Assembly: GCA_013400975.1 (NCBI GenBank)
Contig: WBMZ01011453.1
Location: forward strand, 1-64,000
Reading direction: 5' to 3'
DNA length: 64,000 nt
Origin: Atrichornis clamosus
Taxonomy: Eukaryota > Chordata > Aves > Passeriformes > Menuridae
The first letter of the stretch is position 1. Each line of letters opens with the position of its first letter. The notes below the pieces were generated by a model. The model was not told the DNA's origin, ran no database searches, and saw only the letters and a list, made by a program, of their open reading frames with translations. The position numbers were made by a program, and so were the translations under genes. This document shows, in pieces, positions 1 through 11,612 of the stretch.

Positions 1-335
1 GAGCGCGGGACGCGGCGCAGCAGAGGCGCCGCCGGAGGCGCCGCCGGAGCCGCTGCCCGGGCGCCCCCTCGGCCGCCGCGCCACCTACAGACCGCGGGCA
101 GGAACGGGGTCCGCCGCCGCCATGTTGTTTATAGGCGACCCATAGAAACGCGCTTGGCGACGCGGGGCGGCGCGGGGGGAGCGGAGGACACGGCGACGGA
201 AACTCCGCGGCGCAGGAAGCGGTGCGGTGCCCGCCGGGCAGCCGGGGCTGGAGCTGGGGCTGGCCCCGCGCAGCCGCCCTGGCGAGGGGTGCTGGGGCCG
301 AGTGTGGGGCACTGGCGGGACCCGGGGCGGTGACG
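1..335 (-). promoter_or_regulatory. CpG-island promoter of a gene leaving the window on the left (HECTD2 by synteny)
   Basis: The first 335 bases are extremely GC- and CpG-rich, with GC boxes such as ggggcgg near 317, and then drop abruptly to AT-rich DNA near 335. A perfect YY1-type element (minus strand CAACATGGCGGC, 127 to 116) reads toward the left edge. In vertebrate promoters this orientation is usually sense and lies just downstream of the start site, so transcription is inferred to run leftward. A TATAAA lies a few bases upstream of it (133 to 128). In human, HECTD2 is the next gene downstream of PCGF5 and on the same strand, which would fit a minus-strand gene starting here. No HECTD2 residues can be read, so the gene name rests on synteny recalled from knowledge. 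The island could also drive a divergent plus-strand non-coding RNA. Confidence 0.7.
116..127 (-). promoter_or_regulatory. YY1-type element
   Basis: The minus strand reads CAACATGGCGGC, an exact match to the AAnATGGCGGC form of the YY1 site found near many CpG-island start sites. The embedded ATG (123 to 121) opens a 12-codon frame (MAAADPVPARGL) that stops at 85, so it would be a short upstream ORF rather than the start of a long protein. Confidence 0.6.
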
Positions 336-3300
336 AGTAAATTACACGAGAAATAAATATGAATACAAATATAAATATACAGCTGCATGAAGGGCCCTCG
401 GGGCGGATACAGCTCCGGCACACTTCTCTCCTTCACGCCGGGCGGCGCTGGGTGTTGCACCGCCAGCACAGGCTGTGCTGTCAGGGGCATCTCACACCTT
501 CCTCGCGGGTTCACGTCTCGGTCCAACGAGAAAATACAGAAAATATCGAATCACGAAGGTTGAAAAAGCCCTCCCAGATGATCAAGTAACACCGTGCGCA
601 CTACACCATATCGTGGAGCCAAAACCTTACCGGGCCGGACTACACCCTACCATGAAGAATGAATGTGTAATGTATGAGATGAGAGGCTGGAGCTTAGTTC
701 TGCCTCTGTTCAAGGGCAAAGGCAGAGCAGTGCCAGGTGTGCAGTGGTGTGTCTTGGCCCTCCGTTCGGACAGGTCCTGGGGAGCCTGAGGAGCCTGAGA
801 CAGTACCTGCTGTCAGAGCCTCAGTGCGGCTCCCTGGGTGTGCTGAAGCTTTGCTGTAATTGTGTGAAGGAAAACCATCTTCAGAAGAGGTGCTGTGTTG
901 CACTGATAGCAACACAACATCTAGACCAGATGTAATGCCACATTCGGCTGTGAGGTACTGACCTGCCCCTTGGCTTGGTATGTGCATCTAGGGGAGCCCT
1001 GCTGCATGCAAGGGAGACCATGCTGTGTATCCCAACCCACATGAAATTTAAGTTCTTGATATCATTAGCTGCCAGATGAAACAAGTTTCCTTCAGACCAC
1101 TCTAATTTTGTGTCTGAAGAAGAGTATCCTCCCCAACTTCAATAGAGTGTGAATAGCGTTACAGACCACATGAAACAAATCTTCAAAATTGTTTTTCAGA
1201 TGGAGGTAAACCATGTGATGGTTTTTCTGAGCATTGGCACTACACAAGTAGCTCCTGCAGGAGCTGTGGGAAAGATCTCTGCAAGCATCATAAAAGCAAA
1301 GGCACAATAGGTACTGCAGTGTTAATCTAACACATTGAAAAATGCTTTTCCTTTCTGAAGGAACTGGCAGACCTGGAGGTTTTTTAGGTTTCGTTAAGAA
1401 ATGCCTTTGTCTCCTTACCAAGCTAAAGACGAGATCTGGTTTTCCAAGAAGTTCACTCTCCTCGCTGCGCTTACTTCCCAGTGGCTGTCAGCGGTTTGCA
1501 TGAATAAGCAGCCTGTTGCACTTAAACAAAGCCCCCCAAACACTCACTCATCTTTTTCCTTTCCGTGCCAAGAAATAACGTAATGATAGTAATTGCAACG
1601 GCTTCAGTACAAGCAGCTTTACACCCAGTGGCAGTCCCCAGCTAGAAATAATTGGCACAACTGTTTTGTAGAGCTGTGCCAGCTTGAAACATGGAAGGAT
1701 TTCCTCCCTTGAGCCTGCAAAGAGAGGTGAGGCAAAGAAAAGATGAAATGTAGGAAGGCAAGTATAAAAACAAATTCTTTTTTTTTTCTAGTTCCATTGA
1801 GCTATAAAGGCCTGATTTTTGACAGTGTCAAAAACACTGAAATAGCTTTCTACCAAGGTTATCTCACAAAAAGCTAACCCAATATCAGAGACATAAACTT
1901 TTACTGTCCATACTCTCCTGTGCTATTTGAAGCTGAAGTGCTCTATTGAACTAAACTAATTCAGGTGAATATTTTGACTATGACAATTATGAAAATAGGC
2001 ACAAAAGTACTGTTAAAAAATGTCTTCTTATTTTTGTAAGAGAGCAAAAGGACCATATACTGAAGGAGAAGTTAACACATTTTCCTACTTCTAACAAATG
2101 TTGCATACACCTGGTGCCCAGGGTTTGAAATTAAAAGTATTTCAGTATCATTTATAGATTCACAAGATAGCCAAAGATGTAACCACAGCTGGGAAAGACA
2201 TATCTAAATTGGCTTTCAGTTTGCTAGCATGGATGGATGCTAGCTGGGAGCAGCAGTGCTGCATGTAATGAGGCAACACGTGTAGACCCTGTAGTAATTT
2301 GTTGCCAAAATGAAGAACTGGAGTAGTGGGCAATGGAGCAGTCAGAAAACAGGATAAAGACATTCTATCTTCTAACAGACAAGATTTGTGAGGTATACAA
2401 CATAGATAATTTTCAAAACTATACAGAAGTATGCAACTGCCATTCTACAGACTTCATGAATTTATTGGCCAGATGACCTGGGAGCCTTGACAAAGGGCCA
2501 TACTTAATGCCTGTAGTTCAAAGGACGCTTCCTTTGATTTTTTACATCTCTTCTAAGCTGCTTAAAAATCTTAAATCAAGTGGTGCCAGCTACTTCACAG
2601 TATTTTTTGGTGAAAGGGGCAAAAGTAAAGTTCAACCGAAAACTAGTACTCATGCCCAAGTACATATTGCCTGGGTCTACACTTCCCCCTGGTTCCTGCC
2701 AGAGTCTGCAGTTTCACTGGACCCCATGCTGGCACACCACACTGCTGGCTCAGAAGAACACACATACACTGCAGTAACACTCCTGAATAACTGTGTGGGG
2801 GACACAGGCAGAATGTGACTCTGAACAGATTTTCATGTATTTAGGGAAGAACAATCCTGCCTTAGGAGGGTGCTGATCCTTTCAACTGGAATAAGACCTT
2901 CTTGACAACGTATTTTAAAATGGTTCACGAATATATCTCTTCTATACAGAGAGTTTGAGTTGTCAGGAAGGGGTAAAAGTCACTGGCACATCTCTGTGCA
3001 ATGACGTGGCCAGGCACAGACTGCCACTAGGAATGACAGATGGAATCAACCAAAATGCTAACATTTGTTCACAAATGATTAGTAAATGCTTACAAGTAAT
3101 AGATATACTCACAGAGACTGGCATTTGGGAGTGATACACAAATATAAAAAATAAAAAGGGCTAAATTCCCTGGCTAGTATCTTTATGACAAATATTGAGT
3201 GTATCTCATATATTTCTCTGCAGTCAGAAGTCAAATTCAGCCATAGCCAAAATCACCCCTGGTTTAATTCGGTAACATTAGGGCATTAGGGGGTAAGTTC

Positions 3301-5544
3301 AGGCCACTATGGGATTTTCCCTGGTCCTCAAATGGTTTACTAGTGTTTGCAACCAAATGATGTCAAACATCTCTAGTGTCAACTGATATTTCAGGAATTG
3401 GAGTGACCTGTGTCCTTCAGAAAAGGTAGGGTGAATTGTCCCATTCAGTTGCTGATGTACTCTTATCACACATCTGTACCGTGTCTCTCTTATGGAGTAG
3501 TACTGATTCTTTCTCTTCATACCTTCTGAAGATCTTGTACACTTCTCAGTACAAAATATTTGGGCCATTTAACAGATGTATGCTTTGTGAGATGTACCCT
3601 GAGTGGGCACAAGGGGAAGCACAGGATGGCTGAAACATCAAAAGAGGAAGCAAAAGCTGGAGACAACCCATTTCCTCTCTGTGAGAGTAGGAGAGAAAGA
3701 AATGGTTGGGAGTTTTCCAAATACAACAGGTTTTCAGCAAAACATTCTGTTTCAACAGAAAGACCTGATTCATTGAAATGGAAATGTTTTACAAAGAAGC
3801 ATCTTTCTCAGTGACCTTTTAGCAGAACTCAGGCAAGATGCCACTGAAATCCACCTGTTACTCTGCTGACTCAGTTGGAGAGCTCACCACACTTGCCATG
3901 TGAATCACAAAATTCAGGGACAGTGTAGCTTCTGGACTCCCTGGCCCACTAACTCCCGAGCTGTGAGACTCTCCTGTGCCACCTGCCCACATCATCCTTT
4001 AGGAAAGATGGAAGTTCACGTCTGCTCACAAGTCATCACTGATCTGACACTGCACAACCGCAGAGCTTGTAAGGGATGCCCCCAGTCTTGCTGAACCTCC
4101 CCTATTTGCAGCCATCTCTTGAAGTTGGACTAAGGTATACATTCGGGGAATTTTGTCCAAAAGAGTCCAAATGATTGTGAATCTATATGCCATTGCTAAC
4201 AAGCTAGTCCATTTATATTTATTATTCTTGCTGCAAATTTGAAAGTATGTCAAACTTGAGTTTGTCTTACTCCGTGTTTTAGTCCCTGTATCATATGCCT
4301 TCATTTGCAAGAGAGAAAAGCTCCTTCTATTCCAGAAGCACATGTGCAAGGTGCACTCGAAGCCTCCTGAGCTAAGTCCACATTATTTTCCTTACGACTA
4401 ACATTAGATGAACTAATCTATAGCTCTCACTTACCCTTTGGCCATCCTCCAGTGCTTGGAAAGTCTCATTTGAAAAAAAAGTCTATAAACATTTATAAAA
4501 AGTGGTGGAAGAATTCAGATAATTCATCTGAGGCACTTACATGCAAGTTGGTTTGTCTTGGCAGATATTCAATTTTATCTTTCACTTCGGCAAATGGTAA
4601 ACTTTTGATCGAATATACATCACCACATGGGATGCATCCAGCTTGGGCATTCCTAGTACAGAGAAGGAAGAAGTAATCAGCAGTTCTGTCTTATCTGCAT
4701 CATTAAATTTTCACTTTGGGTTCCTTGTCATCACTGACTGCTGCAATACAACAGCTGTACCAGCTAACTGAAAAAGGCTTATGAACACTGGTGCCTAAGC
4801 AACAGATGATTTTCTAGGTTAGTGATTAACTCGTTTTTGTCTGCCTGAATAAGGTGAATATTATAGTATCCCTTGCCATGGAACAGGACCTTTGGGTTGA
4901 AAGAAATCATTAGCCTCCCTTTTAGAAATGCAATGGCTATTTCAGAGTGAGATTTTCTGTGATAACGCAGTGTTTGTAAGCCCTGGAAGAAAGATATGGC
5001 AAAAGAAAAATCCACCAAATGAAGAGCATTCACGTAGTGACCACGCAATGTAATGAAGGTTTCCCTTTCTTCTCTCCAGAAAGATGGTGTTGGTTATTCA
5101 ATCTTTAAATTTCAGTTAACTTCACTTAAACTCTTACAGAATATAACAGTAGCATGACCTTCCCCAAGGTATAGCAAGGGACAGAAGTTAAGGCTGGGAG
5201 AGAACCCACTACCTTTGTCATGTCTGATCCGGAATTTATTTTTAAATGAGACAGAGGCATATATTAGGCACAGAATTTTATCCAATTTCTATTCAAACTG
5301 GAAGTAAGAAACAAATATGCCATGCTAAAGAAGGTTCAAATGAGGAGGCAGTAATAACGCTTAACTCAGAAAGTAGCTTCTGTACCTTTGTCATCGTATG
5401 ACCTATAAAGATTTGTTTATCTTGGCTTTGCAAATCTCCACTTCCTTAGTGGTTAACAAATGAGTCTGATTTATTTAAAAAGACAGCTTTCTTGAACTGA
5501 AGTTCAAGACAGTGAGAGATAGAATTTAAATAATTTCAATATGC
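336..5544. other. Gene-poor AT-rich interval, nothing coding seen
   Basis: I see no exon, RNA gene or recognisable transposon here. The open frames are all short, overlap on both strands and resemble no family I know. If the island at 1-335 is bidirectional, its first few kilobases could carry a divergent long non-coding RNA, but no clear exon structure supports that. Confidence 0.5.
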
Positions 5545-5559
5545 TCATCCTCTTTGCCT

Positions 5560-5700
5560 AGGAGGAACTGGAGGAACAGGGGGTGCTGGGGAGCGAACGG
5601 AGGGTGCCGGTGGAGGCGGCAGTAGCCGGGGCTGCAGCTCCCTCCAGCGCCGGCACGGCAGCTTTTCCAGGAAGGGAGCCGGCCTCTGCTGAGAAAGCAT
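5560..5700. other. Isolated GC-rich islet
   Basis: About 140 bases of strongly GC-rich sequence sit in an otherwise AT-rich region. The minus strand has an open frame of 78 codons (5781 to 5545) that becomes proline-rich toward its end (PPPPAPSVRSPAPPVPPVPP), which is the usual look of translated GC-rich non-coding DNA. The upstream plus strand ends in a pyrimidine-rich stretch followed by ctag, which resembles a splice acceptor, but no partner exon was found. It may be an inserted fragment, a lost exon or a small CpG islet. Confidence 0.35.
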
Positions 5701-7075
5701 TCCACTCGAGATTCCCGGCATTTGGAAATTACTTACTAGCTCACAGACGTGTTTGACATGGTAGAACTTCCTAGATTTCAAGCTTTAAAGAGAATAAATT
5801 TGAGATAAGATCATGTATCTAGTGATTTGCATGAGTATCCTGGAAACTGTTAGGGCAAATGGCATAGACTAAATTAATCCCATATGGTGGTTTGGGCAGG
5901 CTTAAGAGCTGGATGCTTTAATACTGTCAAGAATTTTACATTTTTAATGGAACATGTGGTATTTTCTTTGTAATGTCTAAATGAGATGGGTACAATGCCT
6001 ACTTCTTCCAGTATCTTGGTTGGCTAACTTTAATTGCCTTTCTTATTTATGGCTAACTTCTACAACTAGGAGAGATGTCTGAACAACTTGTAGAGATCTT
6101 GAATCTCCCAAGGAAGAAAGGCCTCTGGCGGATATATGATGGTAGCCAGAATCAGAGGGCTGGGGCAGATACTGCCCTCCCAATGACTGGTGCGGTTCTT
6201 GCTAATGAATCTGCAACTTTCCTGCCACACTATGCAGGCTGATCTGTAAGATAAATCACCTCTGCTTTTCATCCCTGGCTACAAGTCTGTGGGAACCTGA
6301 AGTGGAGGGGAAGCCTCTACCAGTGTTAGTGGGGCTGTTCCAGCAGCAGAGCAAGCCCTGAGGGCAGTTCTCCCAAAATCTGCTTCCTGATGTGCAGCTG
6401 GAGTTGAGTTTGGATACACCTGCAGAACTGTAGCGCTAGCACTGATGTGCCTCAGCTCAGCATCTGGCCAAACAGAACCTGCTGGGTGACATGTTAAACA
6501 GGCAGGTACCTGGCTTTTCTATGCCCAGCCTTCCCTCTTCCAGGGCTGCTCTACTTTCCTTTCTTCCCTGCTCAGGGCAAGTTTTTTTAAAAGTCAGCTT
6601 TTCAAAATGTGTACCAGGGCTTTCTCCCCTGTCTCCTGTAAACATCATCAGTTTCAAACACAACTCTTCCACTTTCACAAGATTTTCTTAACTTTCCCAC
6701 ACTGCTGTCAGTTGCAAATTTCCCCTTAGGCACTGCTATAGACCCACCGGCTGCTTTTCAGCAATTTGTTTGGAGCAGCTATGAGAGTAGAGACGAGAAA
6801 CACCGTGCAGTGCTATGGCAGCCACAGACCAAAATCACAGAAGGGAGAGAAAAGCTCCCAACAAGACCCCAAGCTGTTCTGTAGTGTCACTATAGGCCCA
6901 TCACACACACAGACTAAAATGTTCACCATACCTCTGAGGAGCACACCTGGGAGGACACAGCAGCCTCAGGATATTTCTTCAGTCAGCGTGGGCTGTGACA
7001 CCAGAAGCTCCCTGTGTGCCAGGAAGAGGCAGCAAGTGACACAACTCTTGATTTTCCAGAAGCACCGGAAATACT

Positions 7076-7111
7076 GATGGGATGGGATGGGATGGGATGG
7101 GATGGGATGGG
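7076..7111 (+). repeat. (GATGG)7 microsatellite with G-quadruplex motif
   Basis: Seven perfect copies of the pentamer GATGG plus one extra G. The phase creates seven GGG runs separated only by AT, so four or more runs with 2-base loops satisfy the standard G-quadruplex pattern on the plus strand. Perfect copies imply recent expansion and likely length polymorphism. Confidence 0.95.
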
Positions 7112-7776
7112 TGCCAAGGGCATCCCTGTGGATACACTGTGGATGCCATTCAAACACCCTGCACCACTGGCACGTGGCTACGGGCAGCGCTCAGTGCACG
7201 TTGCAGAAGGGTACTCACTGAGGGTCTTTTAAAAAAAATGCACAAATGTAAGTAAATAAGATCAAGATGTGTGGGACAAAAGGAGTGATGCAAGCACAAT
7301 TAATGTAATGGTAACTAAATTTACTTAATAAATGTAGAAATAATGCTGTTTTGCTTCTGTCACCTTCAGAGGAATTGTACACCAAGTGGTTAATAATCAC
7401 ATTTTCTGTCCTTGCTCCACACAGTATCCCTGTATTAAAAAAACCTCCACCACGGTGCTTGACTCTAGGGGCAGAAACTTTATAAAAGCAAAGAATTGGT
7501 CTAGATAATAGGGGTGATTTATCTGACTTTTTCTTGAATAATTGTATTTTAAGAAATGTTTTCCCTTTAAAATTTTCCTGCACTTATTCTCCTTAAAAAA
7601 TAAATATTTTGATTTTTTTTTTGCAAATATCTTCAGCTTCAGTGGAGTTCCTGAGACACCCAGTAAGGCAGTAGAGAATCCTGTAGTTACAAGCACTATT
7701 TGAATATAATTAAGCGATAATAAAACAAACAGCTGTACCAGTTGCCTGTATAAGTCATTATAATTCTTGAAAATAC

Positions 7777-8150
7777 ACTGGAGCAGGGGAAGAACCCCTC
7801 TCTCTGAACCGCAGCAGAAACAATGTGTGATGAACTGACCATAACTCCCATTCCCTGACTCCCTGCTCCACCGTCAGGGAGGAGGTAGAGCTTGGGAAGG
7901 AGGGAGGGGTGGGAGAAAGGTGTTTTTAAGGTCTTATTTTGTTTCTCATTATCCTGCTGTGATTTTGTTAGTAATAAATTCAATCAATATCTCTAATTCT
8001 CACCTGTTTTGCCCATGACAGTATTTGGTGAGAGATCTCAACCCATGAACCCTTTGTTATATTTTCTCTCCCCTGCCCAGCTGTGGGAGGGCAGTGAGAG
8101 AGAGGCATTGGTGGGTGTCTGGCATTCAGCCAGGGTCAACCCAATCCACA
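7777..8150 (+). mobile_element. Avian endogenous-retrovirus LTR fragment, 5' truncated
   Basis: The stretch carries the ordered landmarks of a common bird ERV LTR as I recall it: an actggagcagggg segment, a gatgaactgacc segment, a purine-rich block near 7876-7920, an AATAAA signal (7973-7978) after a gttagtaataaat segment, then cctgttttgcccatgacag, a ttctctcccctgcccagctg block, and a terminal ccagccagggtcaaccca. The 5' end of the LTR is missing, and no TG start or target-site duplication is visible. The copy is diverged. The assignment to a family relies on memory of the consensus; an ERVL-like avian group is most likely. Confidence 0.7.
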
Positions 8151-10926
8151 CAGTCTCCCACATTTTCAGGTGATATTGCAGAATTTACTGTTACTGTATA
8201 AAAGTGCCTGATTTGCTGGAGAGCATTGCAGGAGTACAGGCTCCTTCCCAAGACAGTGGTGCCAAATTATAATGTCATTTGTATTTATCCAAGTAGTTCT
8301 ATTTATAATAACCTTTCAGGTGACCCAACTGTACATTTGGTAAAGCATGTCTAAAGAAGATTAGTTTCTATCTTTCAGAGTATGAAGTAGTGTACTATAT
8401 AAATACTGCAGCTTAGCTGCTGTCTGTTTTGAATGTCAGTTAGGATCAGGTAGTGTTTATATGCTCCTGAGATTTAGCAGTTTTTATTCAGGATTTCTCA
8501 AATTTGCATCAAGCTGAAACTTGGCATGTAAGCTGTCAGCACAGATGCTAGTTTTATTCCAAAAATAGAGTAAGTTGAAGCTTTTAAAGGTGTCAAGCAG
8601 CTTATTTATGCAGTGGTTGCAGATACTTTAGTTTTCTGTCTCTTTCAACTATACAAAAGCTTACTCTGTCACCTTCCTCCAGCATTACAGTACTGAACAG
8701 TGAGGAGTAAGAAGGTAAGTAATCACACTAGAGTGATAATCCAAGGATGGTGTGCCCTGGAAACAGGTGTAAATAAAAGTAATTTTTGGTGAAACAGAAC
8801 TATCCTCATGGAGTCACTATACAGAAAAATAATGAAGAAGACCTCTGAAGTGAACATGCTACACAAGATGATAATATATTGTTTGATAGCACAGTGAAAG
8901 GGCAGACAAAATCCCCAGCACTGGGAAGGTTTCCTAACACTCCCATTTAGACAGGGAAAGACCTTCTCCCAGGGACCACCGAAATCTTCTCCTCCAGCAG
9001 TCATTGCAGGGTATAGCTCTACATCCACCATGATTTTTGAGTATGTGTATTAAAGTCTAAGGCATAATGATTCAGAAAACTTGTAATAGTGTAGATCACT
9101 TATGTTCAGTGATCTGCAACACTTTGACTGGTAACAGATTGCCCCTCATAGAATAAATCAACCCAAATATACATAACCACTAGCAAACCCCTTTGCTCCA
9201 GTTTGTACAGCCAGAGAAATGCCCTCTGCTGTCACCTAAGTCCTGGCAGACTAGAAAACTAAACTAGGAGATTGTAAAAAACAAGAACTTTCTTGCAGAA
9301 TGTCCTGCCAGCAGCTGCAGGAGAGGGCAGGTCGATGCAAACACGACATACAGGCTGTCCTCTTTCTTTTCTAAGTACCCTGAGAGACAGGGTGAGGAGG
9401 CAATATATAATTATTAGCAAGCATATTGATATATAAAAAATTATCTTATTATGATATGTAAGTTTTTGTTAATTTTGTCAGTTTTAAGAATACTTACAGG
9501 TTTCAACTGAATGTATTCATTTAACATGACCTTCAAATTCGTAGCTGTCCTTTTTCCCAACGAGCAATTTACTCTTGGTGAAAGCACTTGTGCCAATACA
9601 AGTTAGTGTGCATGACTTCCTTATTCTACCTTTCTTGGGGAGGTATGCTCCATCTGTTTAAAAAAACAAAGAGAATTTGTCACAATGGTTGCAGACAAAT
9701 ATTTTAAAGTTTAGACCCTTTCATTGCACTGAATCAAAATAGACCCAAACATGAATAAAGACCAGTCACAAGATTATAAGCCTGAAGCATTTGTTCATTC
9801 ATAATACATATTCAATACTCAATAATTTTATTTTCTTTGAGAAATGGTAGAATTTCAACACTCATTGGCTAGACCTCTTTTCAGAAGTCTTCAGCAGTAA
9901 TTTATCTTCTAAAATTTACTCCATAAAAAGTTCAGTTATATCAAAATAATAGATGTGACCATATCAAGCTCTATTTAGTAGCCAAGACACACACACCTAC
10001 GGTACTCGTGACATGCAAACGTTTTAGTCTTTTCTGTCAGAATGAGGCAATGTGAAAAACCTGAGCTGATTTATTTGGGCTTTAGACATCTGTGGATGAG
10101 AACTAATTTCTGGTCAGTATTTGAAATCATGCCAGCAGGAGCTTACTATTAAACAGATGCTCCAGAATTCTATTAGGAAGATCACATATCTCACATCATC
10201 ATTTGATGGGAACCTGGTCAGAAGTGTCTTCCCCTCCTGCTGCAGCTGTCCCTGTGAAATAGCAAATGTTGTCTAGCCATTGTGTGCTCTGTGAATTATT
10301 TCTCAAAAAGCTTATTTACAGAAAACTCAGGGTCCATTTTCTTAAAAAACATGTAGGTTGAACCGAATCGTGTTTGCTAAAAATCCCCTAACCCTCAGAG
10401 TGGTAAAAATCTGAATATTTTTAATAATTTCAAAATGTTAAACTAATTTTACAAATAAAAAAATTAAAACTCCCAAACCCACAAGGAATTCTTCTTTATC
10501 AATTCTTTGGTTTTGAAAATATATATATATAAACATTTAGAGATTGCATTTTTTTCTAATGGGCATAAAAATGAGACAACCCAGAAAGAAGAATCCATGG
10601 AGCACGCCTTGGCCATATGCTTTTTGTGTCTCCTCAGACGCCATGAACGCCAGGTCTCATTGCAACATTTCCCCTCAGGAAACATCATGGTTTATGCCAG
10701 AGATTTCTATCTCCCAAGAGTTTAATCTGTACCTCTTCAAGTGAGACAAATAGAAGGTGGATTTTTTGGTAAGCTGCTCAAGTTGTTGACAGTCAGCAGA
10801 GGCTGTTGTTTCATGAATGCTTGCAGACCTGGTGTGAAAGAAGCTGTGCACCCTCTCCCACCCTCCAGCTACCCACTGTCATTCTACCACTCTCCTGTGT
10901 TTGCATTTTGTGTGGTCACATGGAGA
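8151..10926. other. AT-rich non-coding interval
   Basis: No coding exon, RNA gene or recognised transposon was found. There is a short (AT)n run near 10517-10532 and nothing else that stands out. Confidence 0.5.
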
Positions 10927-10931
10927 CCTGG
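10927..10931 (+). repeat. Target-site duplication, left copy (cctgg)
   Basis: The pentamer cctgg immediately precedes the LTR start and is repeated exactly at 11608-11612 directly after the LTR end. Confidence 0.85.
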
Positions 10932-11607
10932 TGTCTTGGGTTGAGCATATGACACCACTTTGTTCTCTCATATCGCTGCTTTATGCTAAACATGAATTCT
11001 GTGCCCCTGACTCGATTCCAAGAATTTTCAAGGACAAACACAAATACTCCCCTGCTGGGACTCAGGCGGGTTTGTTTTTTTTTTTTCTTCACGCACTCAC
11101 TCCTGAGCTCTCAGCAGGGAAGAGAGAGTTGGTTTTTTCCTTTTTTTTTTCCTTTTTTTGTTTAGGCCAGTTTTTTTTTTTCCAGTTCTGTTTCTCAAGG
11201 GAGAGAGACGGAAAGTGAATTTTTTTTTTTCTTTTTAGCTAGCTAAGATAAGGAAGACTTTTTTTCCTTGGGATTTTCTTTTTCCCTGAAACTGCTTTTC
11301 AACCGAGCTCGGATCCAGGACAGAAGGTCATCCTATTACCGGTATCGCCGGGAGAGGGGCCCTGCCTCGGCCCATCAGTGGGGCACCACGCCAAGGACTC
11401 TGTACTTTACACAGGTTTCTCCATCACAAGTAGTTTATCATTTCATATTGTTCATTTATTTCCTATGCCTTGTAAATAAAACAGGGGTTTTTTTCATTCT
11501 TCCTCGGAGGAATTTCCTCTGTCCGGACTGGGGGGGGTCGGTGTGGCTAATAGTCTACCTTCCCCTGGGAGGGCATTTTCCTCCTTATATTGTCTCAAAC
11601 CGGGACA
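10932..11607 (+). mobile_element. Solo LTR of an avian endogenous retrovirus (676 bp)
   Basis: The element starts with TGTCTTGGGTTGA and ends with TCAAACCGGGACA. The reverse complement of the end is TGTCCCGGTTTGA, so the termini form an imperfect inverted repeat with the TG...CA ends that are diagnostic of an LTR. A 5-bp direct repeat (cctgg) flanks it exactly. Inside are several long T-tracts (about 11073-11270), an AATAAA polyadenylation signal in the plus orientation (11475-11480) and a run of eight G (11530-11537). No internal gag-pol-env sequence or second LTR is present, so the provirus was reduced by LTR-LTR recombination. A 5-bp duplication fits ERVL-type or some other classes; the family name is not certain. 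Confidence 0.9.
11475..11480 (+). promoter_or_regulatory. LTR polyadenylation signal AATAAA
   Basis: An exact hexamer inside the solo LTR that fixes its orientation as plus. A G/T-rich stretch follows about 5-15 bases downstream, as expected for a functional cleavage site. Confidence 0.7.
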
Positions 11608-11612
11608 CCTGG
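11608..11612 (+). repeat. Target-site duplication, right copy (cctgg)
   Basis: Exact repeat of the pentamer at 10927-10931. Confidence 0.85.

Noticed and set aside
7846..7881. A 7-base inverted repeat (ccctgac...gtcaggg) that could be a hairpin.
   Set aside because: It lies inside the LTR fragment and such short stems are common by chance.
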